In this document: in pieces, positions 12,521 through 25,714 of the stretch
Numbering within the stretch: the stretch's first letter is position 1
How the letters are laid out: each line of letters begins with the position of its first letter
DNA from: Chrysemys picta bellii
Lineage: Eukaryota; Chordata; Testudines; Emydidae
Direction of reading: 5' to 3'
Assembly: GCF_011386835.1 (NCBI RefSeq)
Contig: NC_088796.1
Span: forward strand, 89,759,468-89,823,467
Length of the DNA: 64,000 nucleotides
Program-made: the position numbers and the translations under genes
The notes under the pieces: generated by a model
What the model saw: only the letters and a program-made list of their open reading frames with translations
The model's database searches: none
What the model was told of the DNA's origin: nothing

Positions 12521-13182
12521 CCTCAGTAGAAAAGACCTGAGTCTTTTCAGGATCAGGACCTGAGATTGTTGACTTACAACTTTTACTGTAGTTAGTGTTG
12601 TTCAATTGTGATGCAATGCTTCTATAGCTGAGCTCCAACCTCCTATTCAACTCAAATGACCTCTTTGTTTCGGAACAGAGCACATACATTTTTTAAACAT
12701 TTTTGTTAAAGCCAGAGACTTTACATGCACGGAAGTTTGCTTTCAGAAGAACAATTAAAATGTGTTTTAACGTAGCTGGGGGCAGGAGTACAAGAGCCTA
12801 ATATTCATACACTTGATCCTTTATGTAACTTTGTAGATGGCATGAGGGCACATTGCTCCAGTTGTAATCCCCTAATGAATTCTATTTTTCATAGGAATTG
12901 AGTTCCCAATCACAATACACATATACAATGTTCTCCTTATGCTTATCAAGTACAAAAAAATTATTTCAGCATACTGTATATGGTATATCAGATTATTTGG
13001 AGATGTATTATTATACAATAATTCTATATAAGAAAATAACATTAAGAGAACATTAAGATTGCATGAATACAAGCCAGAAAGTGTCAAAAGTTGGTGTTGC
13101 CAAGGCACCCTGACATTCTGCGGTAGATTGTGCTTAAGTGCACAATGTGGAATTATCTCAGGGTTTCACAGTGCCCTGGTCT

Positions 13183-13302
13183 TAGGGTGACCAGATAGCA
13201 AATGTGTAAAATCAGCATAGAGGTGGGGTAATAAGTGCCTATATAAGAAAAAGCCCCAAATATTAGGACTGTCCCTATAAAATTGGGGCATCGGTCACCC
13301 TA
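13183..13302. mobile_element. hAT-type MITE ('TAGGGTGACC' family), copy 2
   Basis: A 120-bp copy with the same ends and the internal 'cctatataagaaaaagcc'. Flanking 8-bp duplication cctggtct at 13175-13182 and cctgttct at 13303-13310, one mismatch. More diverged than copies 1 and 3 (for example 'attaggactg' for 'atcgggactg'). Confidence 0.88.
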
Positions 13303-13492
13303 CCTGTTCTCAGCCTTTCTACTTGTTAAAAAACACACAGCGATTGGAGGAGGGTTCCTATTACACTCTGTAAACTGTCTAAGGTTTAAGGCAAAAGACC
13401 CAGCTTGTGCATCCACACTAAAATTTTTGCTGCATAGTTAAATCAATTACATGCATCAATACACAATGTAGCATTCCTCAACCACACACATG

Positions 13493-13560
13493 GGGCCCGA
13501 TCCAAAGCCCAATGAAGTCAATGGGAGTCTTTCTACTGACTTCCATTGGAAATGGATCAG
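13493..13560. repeat. Short palindromic remnant
   Basis: 'gatccaaagcccaatgaagt' and 'acttccattggaaatggatc' form imperfect inverted arms around 'caatgggagt'. Similar arms occur at 14530-14590. It is probably a worn piece of an old palindromic MITE. Confidence 0.45.
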
Positions 13561-14751
13561 ACAGCCTATGAATTTAAGGAAAAGCTTATACAAAATCTAT
13601 TGGGCATGTCAAGTGTACAATGTATTAAGGTTCATAACTTGGTCAAATGAGAATAATTTTTATTGGAACACTTAAAGGCATTTGTCATCAATATGGGCCC
13701 TTTCTACCACAATTTTCAACCTCTGTTTAAGACTGTTCAAAAAAAAAAAAAAAGATTGCTTTTTTTTTTTAATAATGAGGAAAGTAATTTTTTCTCATTC
13801 TTCTCATGCTACAAAACCATTTTTTGCTGAAGCATTAAAAAATCCCTAGGGACCAAGCCACAACAATTTCAGTCCAAAAGGTAAAAGTTTGAGATAGCTA
13901 TAAATGACTGAAAATTGTGAATTAGAATGGAAATCACTAAGAAACTCTGATTATAGCAATTACTGCCTCACCTGCTATAATATGTTAGTGTCAGTAGTTA
14001 TCCACAGTATTTGTGGATGACCACAATATATTTATTATTTGCTGTACTATTATATTTAATGTTTCAATAACAGCCTCCCCCAACTTTTAAAATGTTCATT
14101 TGCAAAACTAATATTTGTTTTGGAGATCAGTAACAGAAGCCTGGCGTGCTTTTTGAACCGTTCACTTCGTATGCCTCCAACCTGAGTGACTGAGAACATG
14201 TATGTGACAGTTAAACTTACTGTTCATCTGTGGTGAATACAAAACCTAGTGCTTCATCTTAAATATTAAACACCTTTTTTTAAATATAAAGCCTGAACTA
14301 TACAAATAAAGCAGAAGAATAAAAGTTGTCACCCTCTAATCTCAACACTATTTTAGCATTACTTTTAAATATATATATATTTCAAAGTGAATTTACATTC
14401 ATAGCCACAACACAAGTAATTTGATAACAGAATGTATATAACGATACTATGCAAATATTGACTTCTGGTTCTGGCCCAAAGCAAGATTAGTCTTTTCTTG
14501 AGAATACACTGGGTCAAATTCATATTAGGTGCAATGGCCAGATCCAAAGGCCATTGAAATCAATGGAAAGTCTCTCAGTGACTTCAGTGAACTTTGTAGG
14601 CTTTCTGTGCAGCTGTCTTAATTGACTCCTCACACGGGCTGAATTTGGCCTTTTGGCTTTGACAGATGTAAAGCAGTTCATCCCATGTACCAATGTCCTT
14701 AATCACTTGAATACATTTTAACTCCCCCTCCCCCACTACCCTTGCAAGTTA

Positions 14752-15108
<357 letters not shown>

Positions 15109-16847
15109 TTAAGCACAACTAGCTAGTAGCCTTCTTTTTGCTAATTGGCGTTTTTGCCTCTGGGACTTTGTATGCATGATGAGGGAGGTGGAGAACATAT
15201 TTCATATGGGACTTAAAAAAAAGGCTTCGTTTGGTGACTCCTTTATATGCACAAGGATCATCGTTCCATAGAGGTAACCTCTAAAGCACTCAGATACTAT
15301 GACTACGAGTGTGTTATAAGTACCTATATTGGTAGATTACATAGACTTGATAGGACTACATCCAATATAGTAGGAGAAATATCAAAATGCTGTGAACTCT
15401 TCTGTTGTTTCCAGCAATAAGTTATAACCTGTATTCATTGCTTGTTTGCATTAGTCCCTACTCAGAACATACAAAAGTAAGGCCTTTAAAAACAAAGCTG
15501 AGTGATGTTTTCCCTTGTCATGGCCTTATTGCGAGACAGGATATGTGTGTGAGATGCATTCTCCCTGAGGAGGGAGGTTGTCTGAATTCTTTAGGACTAA
15601 GAGGGTTAAGACAACATTCAGAGCCCAGTGGACATGTAGGACCAACTCCTACCCTATGCCTCAGATGCACTGTGGAGTCACTGTGCAAGGGCTGTTCCAA
15701 CCCAATGGAATATTTCATTCCCCTTGGCAGCCTGTCAGAACCCAGTATGAGAGTGGCCACTTCTGTTTTGTTCTCTTTGCACTTTATTAATTATTATTAT
15801 TACAATTAAGCCACAGCAACTGGTGAGATAAAAAGTGATAGGATTAATTGTTATGCAAATTGAGCACTTCTCAGGTGGGTTTAAGGGGCTTTGATCTAAT
15901 ATCTCACAGCCTATGCAAGGTCAAAATAAGTAACAAGTAACCCAGGAGCTCTCATGATTTACAGCTTAATTGCTCTCTTCCCTTTAATTCTATGTATGCA
16001 ACCCAAGCTCAGAAAGAAGATCCAAGTCACTAATAAACCTTGGCAGCATTTTCCCTACTCGTCCCAGTAAAGAGCCAGCGACAAATTCACGTTTTCAAAT
16101 GGTTTATTTTATGCGATTCTCCTCTCATGACTGGCTCACAGTATCATCATAAAGACATCTTTATCATTCCATGAGATAGCTCATAAGTAGGGGATGGATT
16201 TGGAGATCCCATTAGGAATTCCACCTTTAAATAATCTGACATAGCAATTTCGAGGGTTCAGCTGCAGGAACATCCCTGTCTCTCTCCCCCTCCCCCCAAT
16301 TAAAACCCTGATTCTGGTTTAGCAGTCCATAAAGGAAACCATTTTATTGTTTGAAAAAGTAGTTTTCTCCTAGCCTGAAACACGAGCGGTAATTTTTCAA
16401 ATGCCTTTCACTTTGCTGGGAAGTCACAGTTGACAACGTTAAGCAATGCATCTAGATCTCTGCAATTTATCAAGTGAAGTATTAATACTGATGCTGTATT
16501 TGTCATTACTGAGTTCTCAGATCCTTAGAAGATGAATGCTACTAGCAAAGCTACAAGGATTATGCCTGTTTTTTGGCGAAGATTTTTATATAATGAAGTC
16601 CAGAACACAGCAAACAGTTAGGAGAAAACATTCCTTGAGATGGTATATTAGCTACACATATAATGTCACAACATTATTTGATGTGTGTTTGGGTTTGTGT
16701 GTGCATCTGTGCTGCTATAAAACATCATGAAAATGTAGAGAAGAACAAGAAAAGCCTTGCTAAAGTTTTCTAGAAAAAAACACTCCTGAGTCTCATGTCT
16801 CTGAACATCTCAAGTTGATGTTACCACTAAGCTGGCAGACAAATAAA

Positions 16848-16900
16848 AATTTTTTTATTTTTTTTTATTTTTACTTTTTACTTTTTTTATTTTTACTCAA
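16848..16900. repeat. T-rich low-complexity tract
   Basis: Repeated TTTTTTATTTTTAC units over some 50 bases. Confidence 0.85.
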
Positions 16901-17693
16901 AAATGCAGTCCTTTTTATATTAATGTATCTTTAGTGTGAAGGGCCACATCTATTTTATTAGAACAGCTTGTAAGCTTTCTTAGACATATAACTTAATAGA
17001 GGCACTTCTAAGTCCTCTGCAGCCTCTGATTAGCATGAGAAACAAATCCCTTTGTCATTTGTTCATTCCTCGCACGTATACAGGATTGGAAGGAAGGAGT
17101 GTACATTACACATCTATAGGAATGTAAGCAGAATAGTGAAAAGGAAGGCAACCTGCTAATCACATCAATTTTGCACTGATCGGGACTCTGGCATCCAGTT
17201 TTATATGGTAGGCCAGTTTTGAATTATTTTTTAAGCACGTTGCAAGGCATTGTGGTTAAAATGTGGCTGCTTTCTTCGTAAATGAGGTTACTAAACTAAG
17301 CCAACTAATTAAACTGATCCTCTGTGTTATGCCAATTAGATTTCAAATCATTTCTGATATATTTGAGCAATACCTAAAATATGAGGGTAAATGCTAGACC
17401 ACAGTGATGTGTTATGATCTACTTAATTTGTTATTAGTCCACTTAATCAAGGAAACCTTTTTATACATTCAGTACAGGGAACTGACTGTAAATTACAACT
17501 CCTAATAAGCGCACTATATTTACTAATTAGAAAAAAGATAAAACAATGGCCTTTGCTTAATTTTAAAATACCCATTTCAGTTTTCTACATATCTGTTATA
17601 TAATTAAAACATCCACCATCCAAGAGATGGCAAGTTTTTTACATATCAGGAGACAAATAAACTTACACCAATTCAAACATCCACTTCATCAGG

Positions 17694-17732
17694 GTTTATT
17701 CACATTTATCAGTGTGATAAATGTGAATAAAC
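17694..17732. repeat. Perfect 18-bp inverted repeat
   Basis: gtttattcacatttatca (17694-17711), a 3-base spacer, then its exact reverse complement (17715-17732). No larger element or target duplication is evident around it. Confidence 0.9.
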
Positions 17733-19578
17733 AGGTACACAAACTGTTTTGTTGCTTGCTTATTTGACAGACTGTTTTACATGAAGTTACATTCCATTTC
17801 CGCAATGCACTGACTTAATTACATTACAGTCAAAGTCTAGCACTGCAGCTGACACTTCACTGTAGCAGTTTTCATTGTTGCATTTCCAGAATGCAATTTG
17901 AATGCGACCACTCCGAGCTGGCAAGAAACTGGAATGGCTCTTTCATGAATCATTTATCCAGAGCACAAATCGAAGGGTAATTTCTTAAACAGTGTCTAAG
18001 TACTGTCTCATCCTGATTAAATGGGGTCACCTAAAATTACTTGTCAAAGGCAGAATGAGCAGGGCAACCATTTGCTGACACCTATTATTGATTTTGCTTT
18101 CTCAAATCCAACATTGGCTTCGTACAGAAAGAAAATTTTAAACAAAATGTCTCCAATGGAAATGAAATTCATTGGCTGTCAATAGCCACCACTTCAAGGG
18201 ACAGTTGCAGCTTTTAAGAAAACTCCAAAGAAACAGGGGTTTTCTCCATTCCGAAATGTTCTGCCTAACATCCTCACTGGGTTTTTTTTAAGAATATATT
18301 TCTTGTCTTAAGAAGATGGAAGACGGAGCCAGATAAGAAACAGCTGTCTGCTTTGGAGAAAAATGACGAGAAAATATATCTTACAGGACTGAGCCTCTCT
18401 CTCTTTATTCATTGTGAATTGTCTGTGCACAAGAGAAAACATGTAGCATGGATGCAAGCACATTACCCATTTGCTATATGCACATAATTTCCAAGATGTA
18501 AGCATGTGGGAAGATTTAGGGAAAATAATTCTTTTCTAAGCTGACATTCTGTGTGTGTGTGCGGGGGGTGGGGGGAATGAGCCAGATTGTGACTGCTCCT
18601 CATGAGATGCATGAGGGTGGGAGGGTACAAGGAGCTTCTCTGCTCCCTGCTGTGTACCCCACAGAAGGACCAGAGACAATCACATTATCAAAAAGGGGGA
18701 GGGGAGGAAGCAGGGCCATAGCTCACAACCACACACTCTGCACTGGGAACATGGGTATAAGGTTGCACCATTCGGTGCAATCCTCTGGTGCCCCTTGGAG
18801 CTTCCTGATGCACAATCCCTCTCCAACTTCTCCTTGGGACAGTGCATTTCTGCGCTGTCCCTTATAGTGGCTAGTGCCTTACAGGAACAATTAGGTCCAG
18901 ACTGGTAATTTTATCCTGATATTTTTTTCTACAGGGTTGTAACTGTATTTTCCTTAGATTTCAAAAAAAATGTTCTTATAGAATTATATTTTAAAGTACT
19001 TTAGATATTCTGACCAGGATAAATACTTTCATGATCATACTATAAGAATAAAGAGATTTTTTTCTGCTGCCCCATTGTTGTGAAGCAAAAGAGCGGTAAT
19101 GGATTTTTAATATGAATTCCACTGGACTCTAGTCACACCATGATTTCTTGGTGTTGGCCTCTGGCTCTTTTCTTGCTCCATTTCTGACTTCCTGTGGTAC
19201 TTAGCCTCTTGGCTTTGGAGATATGTCTGGCTATTGACTGCCATTGAAGTAATGCATATTACCTTCCCACATGTTAGAAGATGAAAAGAGGTCCAAATTA
19301 AATAATAGCCTAAGAGTGACTCAGCTGAGCATGCTCAGACAAGAACACTGATGCTAGCACACAGGAGGGGAGAAGCTCACAGAGGCTGAATTAGAAAAAC
19401 ACTGCAGCAGATAAATCTCAAAGGCAAGAACATATGGTTTTGGTTTACACCTGGCACGGCCTTGCTGAAAGACATTTTCAGGCTTTGGATCAGATGGTCA
19501 CAAACAATCCCTTATGTTCATCTACTTCCATCCATTGATCTTGGTTAGAAGACAAATGATGTATGATATGTGCACTTA

Positions 19579-19791
19579 AGGTACGTCTACCCTGCAATTA
19601 AGCACCCATCGTTGGCCCAGGTCAGCTGACTTGGGTTTGTGGGGCTGCAGGGCTGTAAAACTACTGTGTGGACATTCAGGCTTGGGCTCCAGCCCGAGCC
19701 CGAATGTCTACAGCCCTGCAGTCTGAGCCCCACGAGCCCGAGTCAGCTGACCCAGGCCAGCTGCAGTCATGTCACAGTGTAGATGTACCCT
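19579..19791. mobile_element. Palindromic Harbinger-like MITE
   Basis: Ends aggtacgtctaccctgca and the complement of 'cagtgtagatgtaccct' are inverted. Long internal arms are also inverted ('ggcccaggtcagctgact' against 'agtcagctgacccaggcc'; 'ctgcagggctg' against 'cagccctgcag'). A TTA precedes the left end; the right flank reads TTG, so a 3-bp TTA target is possible but not clean. It shares internal blocks with the element at 40397-40676. Confidence 0.7.
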
Positions 19792-20092
19792 TGTTGTCTG
19801 CTGTGCTTCACAATTTAGCAGGGATAACATGTTCAAAGCCTAGTGCTTCTCTATGTCCCACATATGAGTATAACAGAACCCAGTGTTGGTCATTTGGAGT
19901 TATATCCCTTTGACTGGTTCCTTACTTCAAAAGATCATTTTGTCTTGACCTCTTTAATATTCACTCTTCGTAGTTCAGTTTGTCTCCTGGCTTCATGCTG
20001 GACTGATATAGAATGGCCTACAGAAACAAGTCTGCAATGAGAACTTTTATGTTTTTTAGATAGATAGATAGAAACCCAAAAGTAATCTCAAT

Positions 20093-20166
20093 GGGCCAAA
20101 TTCTCTGCTGGTGTAAATGTTTGCCATTCTATTGTTTCCTGTTGACACCAATAGAGAATTTGGCTC
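20093..20166. repeat. Ancient palindromic remnant
   Basis: Arms 'gggccaaattctctgctggt' and 'acaccaatagagaatttggc' are inverted around a spacer of about 30 bases; the same style as the other worn palindromes in the window. Confidence 0.5.
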
Positions 20167-22035
20167 AATGTGCTTCCTTTATGACCACTACAAGGCAACC
20201 AATATTTTTGGCTTTGCAGCGAGAACTGCCTGAATTTTCCATGGATTTCTTTCCTCCTGTGTTCAGGTACTGGATCCCTTTGTCACATACATCAGTATTC
20301 ATGCCAGCAGGTGAGATCAAGTGTGAGGAAAAATGTTCTGTTATGGGCTGAGCTCCCTTTCTTTTGGGGGAAACTATAAAAGTAAGGTAGGGGTGCCCAA
20401 TGTGCAGGGCATGATCCCCAGGGGGGTTGCAAACTAGTCCTTTTTCTTGCAGATAGCCCTGAAAATACTGTAGCATCAGGGGCATCTAAAGGAATGAGGC
20501 CAGAACACATTATCAAAAAGAATCCAGCACACTTGAATGCAGCCAGAGCTCTCACCCAATAGTGCCCGCCTCCCCTAGAGCTGGAAACCAGTGGCTCCAC
20601 CTCCCAAAACACAAACAAATAAACCAAGTAAGCAAATAAAACCAACCAAACCACCCTACCCCATGCAGGGGTTTTACCCTGAGAAAGGAGAAGATCTAGA
20701 GACTCTATGATGTCTGCTAGAGATTTTGCTTTTGCGAGCGATTTTGTATGGAAGATGCTGAAATACAGTGATGGGCAACTGTATGAAACACTAAGGTAAA
20801 AGTTAAATAAAAGAGAATGCTTTGTTTCAATGGCCATTCCACGACCTCTCTCAAATCATCCCACCTGCACCCCAGCTGTTGGGGAGGGGAAGCCTGTTAC
20901 AATATAAACCAATTGTCACTAATGTTGAGATTTTGTCTTTGTGATATTAAAAGAAAAATCACAGGTTATTAGCAGTCTTCCCTGGAAGACTGAGGGCTGT
21001 TTTGGAGACCCATGACACTTCCAGCCAGGGGAAGCTTTTAGGGGAAGCTTAAACAAAATACCCTAAATCAGAAAGTAGACTGCTAGATAATATCGGCTTA
21101 ACACCTTTGAATATCAGATCACTTGTTTATTAGGCTTTCATGACTCTGTCTTCTCCTGTTATCTCTCATACCTCTCTACTTGCTCAGCATTTGTTTGGAG
21201 GATCCTCTAACTCCCTTCATGGCTTAGCCCTGCCCTACCTGTTATCTTGTTCACTGTACACAGCCCTCAACACTTGCTCTGCCAATGATGCCAGCCTTTA
21301 TAGCCTATTTTGTCACATTTTCCAACAGGCACCTTTGTACTTTCTCCCATGCAATCCCCACCCCCAATACCTGGGAAGAGCTCCTTGTAATAATCTGTAA
21401 AACCACTACATTAGCCTCCTTCAAACTCCCCTGTGCTGTGATGCCTGATAATTATTAGAGCCAGTAAATTATGGCTTTGTGGTTGAAGTCATGTTGTTAC
21501 AACAGGGATGGATTTCGCCCATACAAGTATCATGTGAAGAGAACAATTAATATAAATGAGAGAGAGAGGCGGTCATGCTTGCAAAGATCCTTCTGTATGA
21601 CTCTTATGCTGGTGCATCAATTCCATGGTTCCTTCATAAGATCTGGGGTGACTTCTCACCAGATCTTGCACTGGTATTGGCTCATGTTACTTCAAGCCCT
21701 TGTTTCCATAGGAAACGTAAGCAATGGCTTGCAGTCAAATCAACCTGTGTAGAGACGTATTAATGGTACTGCATTACCAGGCAAAAGCAGGACATGAATG
21801 CATGTCACCACTGTAACATTAGCTTTCCCTTTCACTGATTTTGTTCCTGTATTGATTCTTCCCTTTTTTGTGTATTTTTAAGTATTAAATACATGGCTGT
21901 CAAAAAGCACTTACGCAAGTTTCTTTTCCCCATGAGACTCCCATATTTGCTGTAGATTCTATGAAGTGTTTTTTTCTTCCTGATTAACAGGCAAGATTCA
22001 TGCTTCAGAGAGAGCAAAGACTCAATATTTCCTGT

Positions 22036-22141
22036 TATTAAACTAGCATGCAAGTTCGCCAAAGCATATACCCCATGGCCAGCAGATTTATTAAACCAGT
22101 GTGCAAGCTTCTCGCCAGAGCATACACCCCATTTTCAGCTG
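22036..22141. repeat. Imperfect tandem duplication, about 52-bp unit
   Basis: Two adjacent units, from 22036 and from 22088, share 'ttattaaac.ag', 'gcaag.ttc', 'cgcca.agcata.acccca' and 'cagc.ga'. The second unit carries a few substitutions and small insertions. Confidence 0.75.
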
Positions 22142-23629
22142 ACTTTCTGAATCCCTATCTCACCTTCTACTCCCTCTGTTCCATTATCCTGTAGTCAGTG
22201 TTCAGCAAGGTTATCCACCCAGGTACTACATTCCCTATTCTGAATGTTCCCTCCACATATTTAAGTTCAACAAGTGTAGGCAAACTCTGAAGCAACAATG
22301 ATCTCAAATAATGTTTAAGTAATTCTATTAGAGTGAATAAGAGAGCACAACAGAATAGAAAGTAATAGAATTACATCAACATTGTTTTATATGATTGCTG
22401 TCTTATATGCTGCACTTTGAATACAGGGAATTGAATTAAAAGGCATAAATAGACCAGAAAGAAAACTAGTGTTTAAGATACAAGACAAGTTGAACAGGTC
22501 ACCCCAAATCAAACCTGTTTAGCACTACCTCAGAGGAGTGCAGCTACTTTCAGTGAATTCAGACACCATTAGAAATCTGTTTAGTGTGACTTCAGTGAAG
22601 CTTTTTCTGTATAGATGCTTAACCTTTTACTGTACTAATGGCACTGCTAAAGGTCCTACCGCATACCATATGGCTGCCCCAGCATTTATGGGGCAGTGGC
22701 AGGCCTCCTTCCTTGCCCCCCAGCCTAGGCTTGTATAATTCAACAGCATGCGTTTCCTATCCCCCTAAATGCCTGATCCACAGAATATGATGGACTCTGT
22801 TACCGCTCCCAGCTGGAGAGTCTATTTCTTTAGCTCAAGCTATAGTGACTCATGCTTTCAACTCTAGAGATCCCCAATTCAATCTAATGTTGGCAAAGAT
22901 ATCAGCCACCATATTTCCACAAAGGAAATACACATTATGGGACTCCTTTTGGTCTCTGAGTACCAGAGAGAGGTTGCCAGAGCTTTTGCTGTCAGCAGCA
23001 GCACCACCACCACCACTGAAGGGCACGTCTGAATGGTGTCATTAGCATGTCTGTTGCCACGCCCCCAAACTTCACTGTCAAGCAAGCATTTGGAGGCAAT
23101 ATATGCTACCCCTTTTCAAAAGGTGAAGGAAGTGCTGGCAATCAGAGCACCTCTGGAGACCTTATGCATGATCCAATCCTACACAGGCACAATGCCTCCC
23201 TCCATCACTGCTGAAACAGTGGATGTCCTCTACGCCGGCCCCCAACATGTATGGCTCTGTGCCATAATTAGGTTCTAGACACTGGGGTTTGTGGCTCAGA
23301 AGAGTTATAGTTGGCAGGTTTATGTATTAACAGGGTAAGTAATTTTCTGCATTGCATATATTAATTGTTTGACCTGGTTTGCACTGAGTAGCTTTAAGCT
23401 TACCCTGCATCACTGCTCTTCTGATAGGATGCACAGAGAAAAGCTTTCTAGAGCTGCACAAAATGTCCAAACACTCATAAAAGTTTGATGAATATGCACC
23501 TGAGGTTTTAGCACAGATGGGGAGCTGGTGAATCTCCTTTCACCCTTCCATCAGCCTATCTATTCTCCCCCTCTTCACACTCTTTGGATCCTGTCTGCTC
23601 CAAAGACATCTAACATACAGGAAGAAATG

Positions 23630-23940
23630 GGCTGCTCCCAGGATTGTTGAGAAGGCTAGGGTGGGTTGTTTGAGACCAAGAACCCTGGAATACTGTGTGT
23701 AATTCTGGTTTCCCATGTTTACGAAAACTGAATTCAAATTGGAACAGGTGCAGAGAAGGGCTACTAGGATGATTCGAGGAATGGAAATCCTACTTTATGA
23801 GAGGAGACTCAAGGAGCTTAGCTTGTTTAGCCTAACCAAAAGAAGGCTGAGGAGAGATATGATTGCTCTCTATCAATACATCAGAGGGATAAATACCAGG
23901 GATAGGAGGAGTTATTTAAATTAAATACCAATGTGGACAC
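23630..23940 (+). mobile_element. CR1 LINE 3' part, left segment (split by LTR)
   Basis: Sense-strand end of a CR1 reverse-transcriptase ORF. The frame at 23715-23924 reads through LEQVQRRATRMIRG and YERRLKELSLFSLTKRRLR, the conserved C-terminal block of CR1 ORF2. The copy stops at 23940, where a solo LTR begins, and resumes at 25074. Confidence 0.88.
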
Positions 23941-25068
23941 TGTGATGTTGCAGTCTACATAATTTAATAAAAATATGCTAATGAGTGAATATAATGTAAC
24001 TGGAATATGCTTCATGCAAAAGGTCTCTTGTAAGGTATCATTACAAAGCTTATAATCTACTGAGTGTGATCATCCTTTTTGTATAAATGTATCACTCTTG
24101 TATCTGAAACTAGAAATATGAAATATAACTCTGAGAGCCTATTGTAATTATGCAAAGTGTGGGCCATTAATCATGGTTTGGAATCTTGATGACTCCCATT
24201 AACCAGGACAATTGTCTGCAGATGGCTCTGTTTTACCTGTAAGTCTTCCAGTATACTTGTGTGCTGGCAAGTGGGCAATGAAGTCTTGCAGTGCCATGTG
24301 ATCATGTCACCTGAACTGGAATCCATCTTTAACCTGGTGTCTTTCCATTGAGAAGGAGGGGGTGGGAACCCAGAGAGGGACAAAGGATTCCCGCCTTATG
24401 CAAAAGATATATAAAGGGGTGGAACAGAATAAAGGGAGGAGAGGAGCCATCATGAGGAATCCCCTAGCTACCACCTGAGCTGGAACAAGAGCTGTACCAG
24501 GGGAAAGAATTGTGCCCTGGAAGGTGTCCAGTCTGAGGAAAAAACTTACTGAAGCATCTCTGAGGGTGAGATTATTTGTATTCAGTTTGATTAGACATAG
24601 ATTTGCGCATTTTATTTTGCTTGGTGACTTACTTTGTTCTGTCTGTTACTACTTCGTACCACTTAAATCCTACTTTCTGTATTTAATAAAATCACTTTTT
24701 ACTTATTAATTAACTCAAGAGTATGTATTAATACCTGGGGGAGCAAACAATTGTGCATATCTCTCTATCAGTGTTATAGAGGGCGAACAATTTATGAGTT
24801 AAAACGGATTTATTTGGGTTTAGACTCCATTTGGAGTTGGGCATCTGAGTGTTAAAGACAGGAACACTTCTGTTAGCTGCTTTCAGGTAAACCTGCAGCT
24901 TTGGGGCAAGTAATTCAGACCCCGGGTCTTTGTTGGAGCAGACGGGAGTGTCTGGCTCAGCAGGACAGGGTACTGGGGCCCCGAGCTGGCAGGGAAGGCA
25001 GGGGTAGAAATAGTCTTGGCACATCAGGTGGCAGCTCCTAGGAAGTTTCTGTGATCCAACCCGTCACA
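23941..25068 (+). mobile_element. Solo LTR of an endogenous retrovirus, 1128 bp
   Basis: It starts with TG (tgtgatgttgcag) and ends with CA (cccgtcaca). The 5-bp duplication gacac flanks it at 23936-23940 and 25069-25073. A TATA box (tatataaa, 24408-24415) and an AATAAA signal (24684-24689) are in the right order for U3-R-U5. The interruption of a CR1 that continues cleanly on the other side confirms the borders. No viral coding sequence is present, so homologous recombination between LTRs has removed the interior. The orientation is plus, opposite to NTRK2. Confidence 0.93.
24408..24415 (+). promoter_or_regulatory. TATA box of solo LTR
   Basis: tatataaa in the middle of the LTR, followed by 'ggggtggaacagaataaagg', a plausible start of R. 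Confidence 0.6.
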
Positions 25069-25714
25069 GACACAAGAACAAATAGATCTAAACTGGCTAT
25101 CAACAAGTTTAGGCTCAAAATTAGATGAAATTTTCTAATCATCAGAGGAGAGAAGTTCTGGAACAGCCTTCCAAGGGGAGCCATGGGGGCAAAAACCTAA
25201 CCAGCTTCAAGACTGAGCTTGATAAGTTTATGGAGGGGATGGTATGATAAGACTGCCTATAATGTCACGTAACGATCTGCAACTGCTAGCAGCAAAAATG
25301 CCCAATGGACGGAGATGTGACACTAGATGGGGAGGGCTCTGAGTAACTACAGAAAATTCTTTCCCAGGTGTCTGGCTGCTGAGTCTTGCTCACATGCTCA
25401 TGGTCTAACTGATCACCATATTTAGGGTCAGGAATGAATTTTCCCCTAGGTCAGATTGGCAGAGACCCTGGGGGGTTTTCTCCTTCCTCTGCAGCATGGG
25501 GCACAGGTCACTTGCAGGTTTAAACTAGTGTAACTGGTGGATTCTCTGTAACAAAGTCTTTAAACCATGATTTGAGGACTTCAGTAACTCAGCCAGAGGT
25601 TAGGGATCAATTTCAGGAGTGGGTAGGTGAGGTTCTGTGGCCTGCAATGTGAAGGAGGTCAGACTAGATGATCACAATGGTCCCTTCTAACCTTAAAATC
25701 GATGAGTCTATGAA
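25069..25714 (+). mobile_element. CR1 LINE 3' part, right segment
   Basis: Continuation of the CR1 split by the LTR; the first five bases are the target duplication. It includes 'gttctggaacagccttcca', 'gtcagactagatgatcaca' and 'tcccttctaaccttaaaatc', the typical CR1 3' UTR, and ends in the short tandem tail 'gatgagtctatgaa'. Confidence 0.9.

Noticed and set aside
20292..20837. 181-residue minus-strand open frame
   Set aside because: No recognisable domain, no splice or promoter context, and low-complexity hydrophobic stretches from A+T-rich DNA; antisense frames here are equally open.
23941..25068. Retroviral coding remnants in or beside the LTR
   Set aside because: No gag, pol or env-like frame is visible; both flanks are CR1, so only a solo LTR remains.
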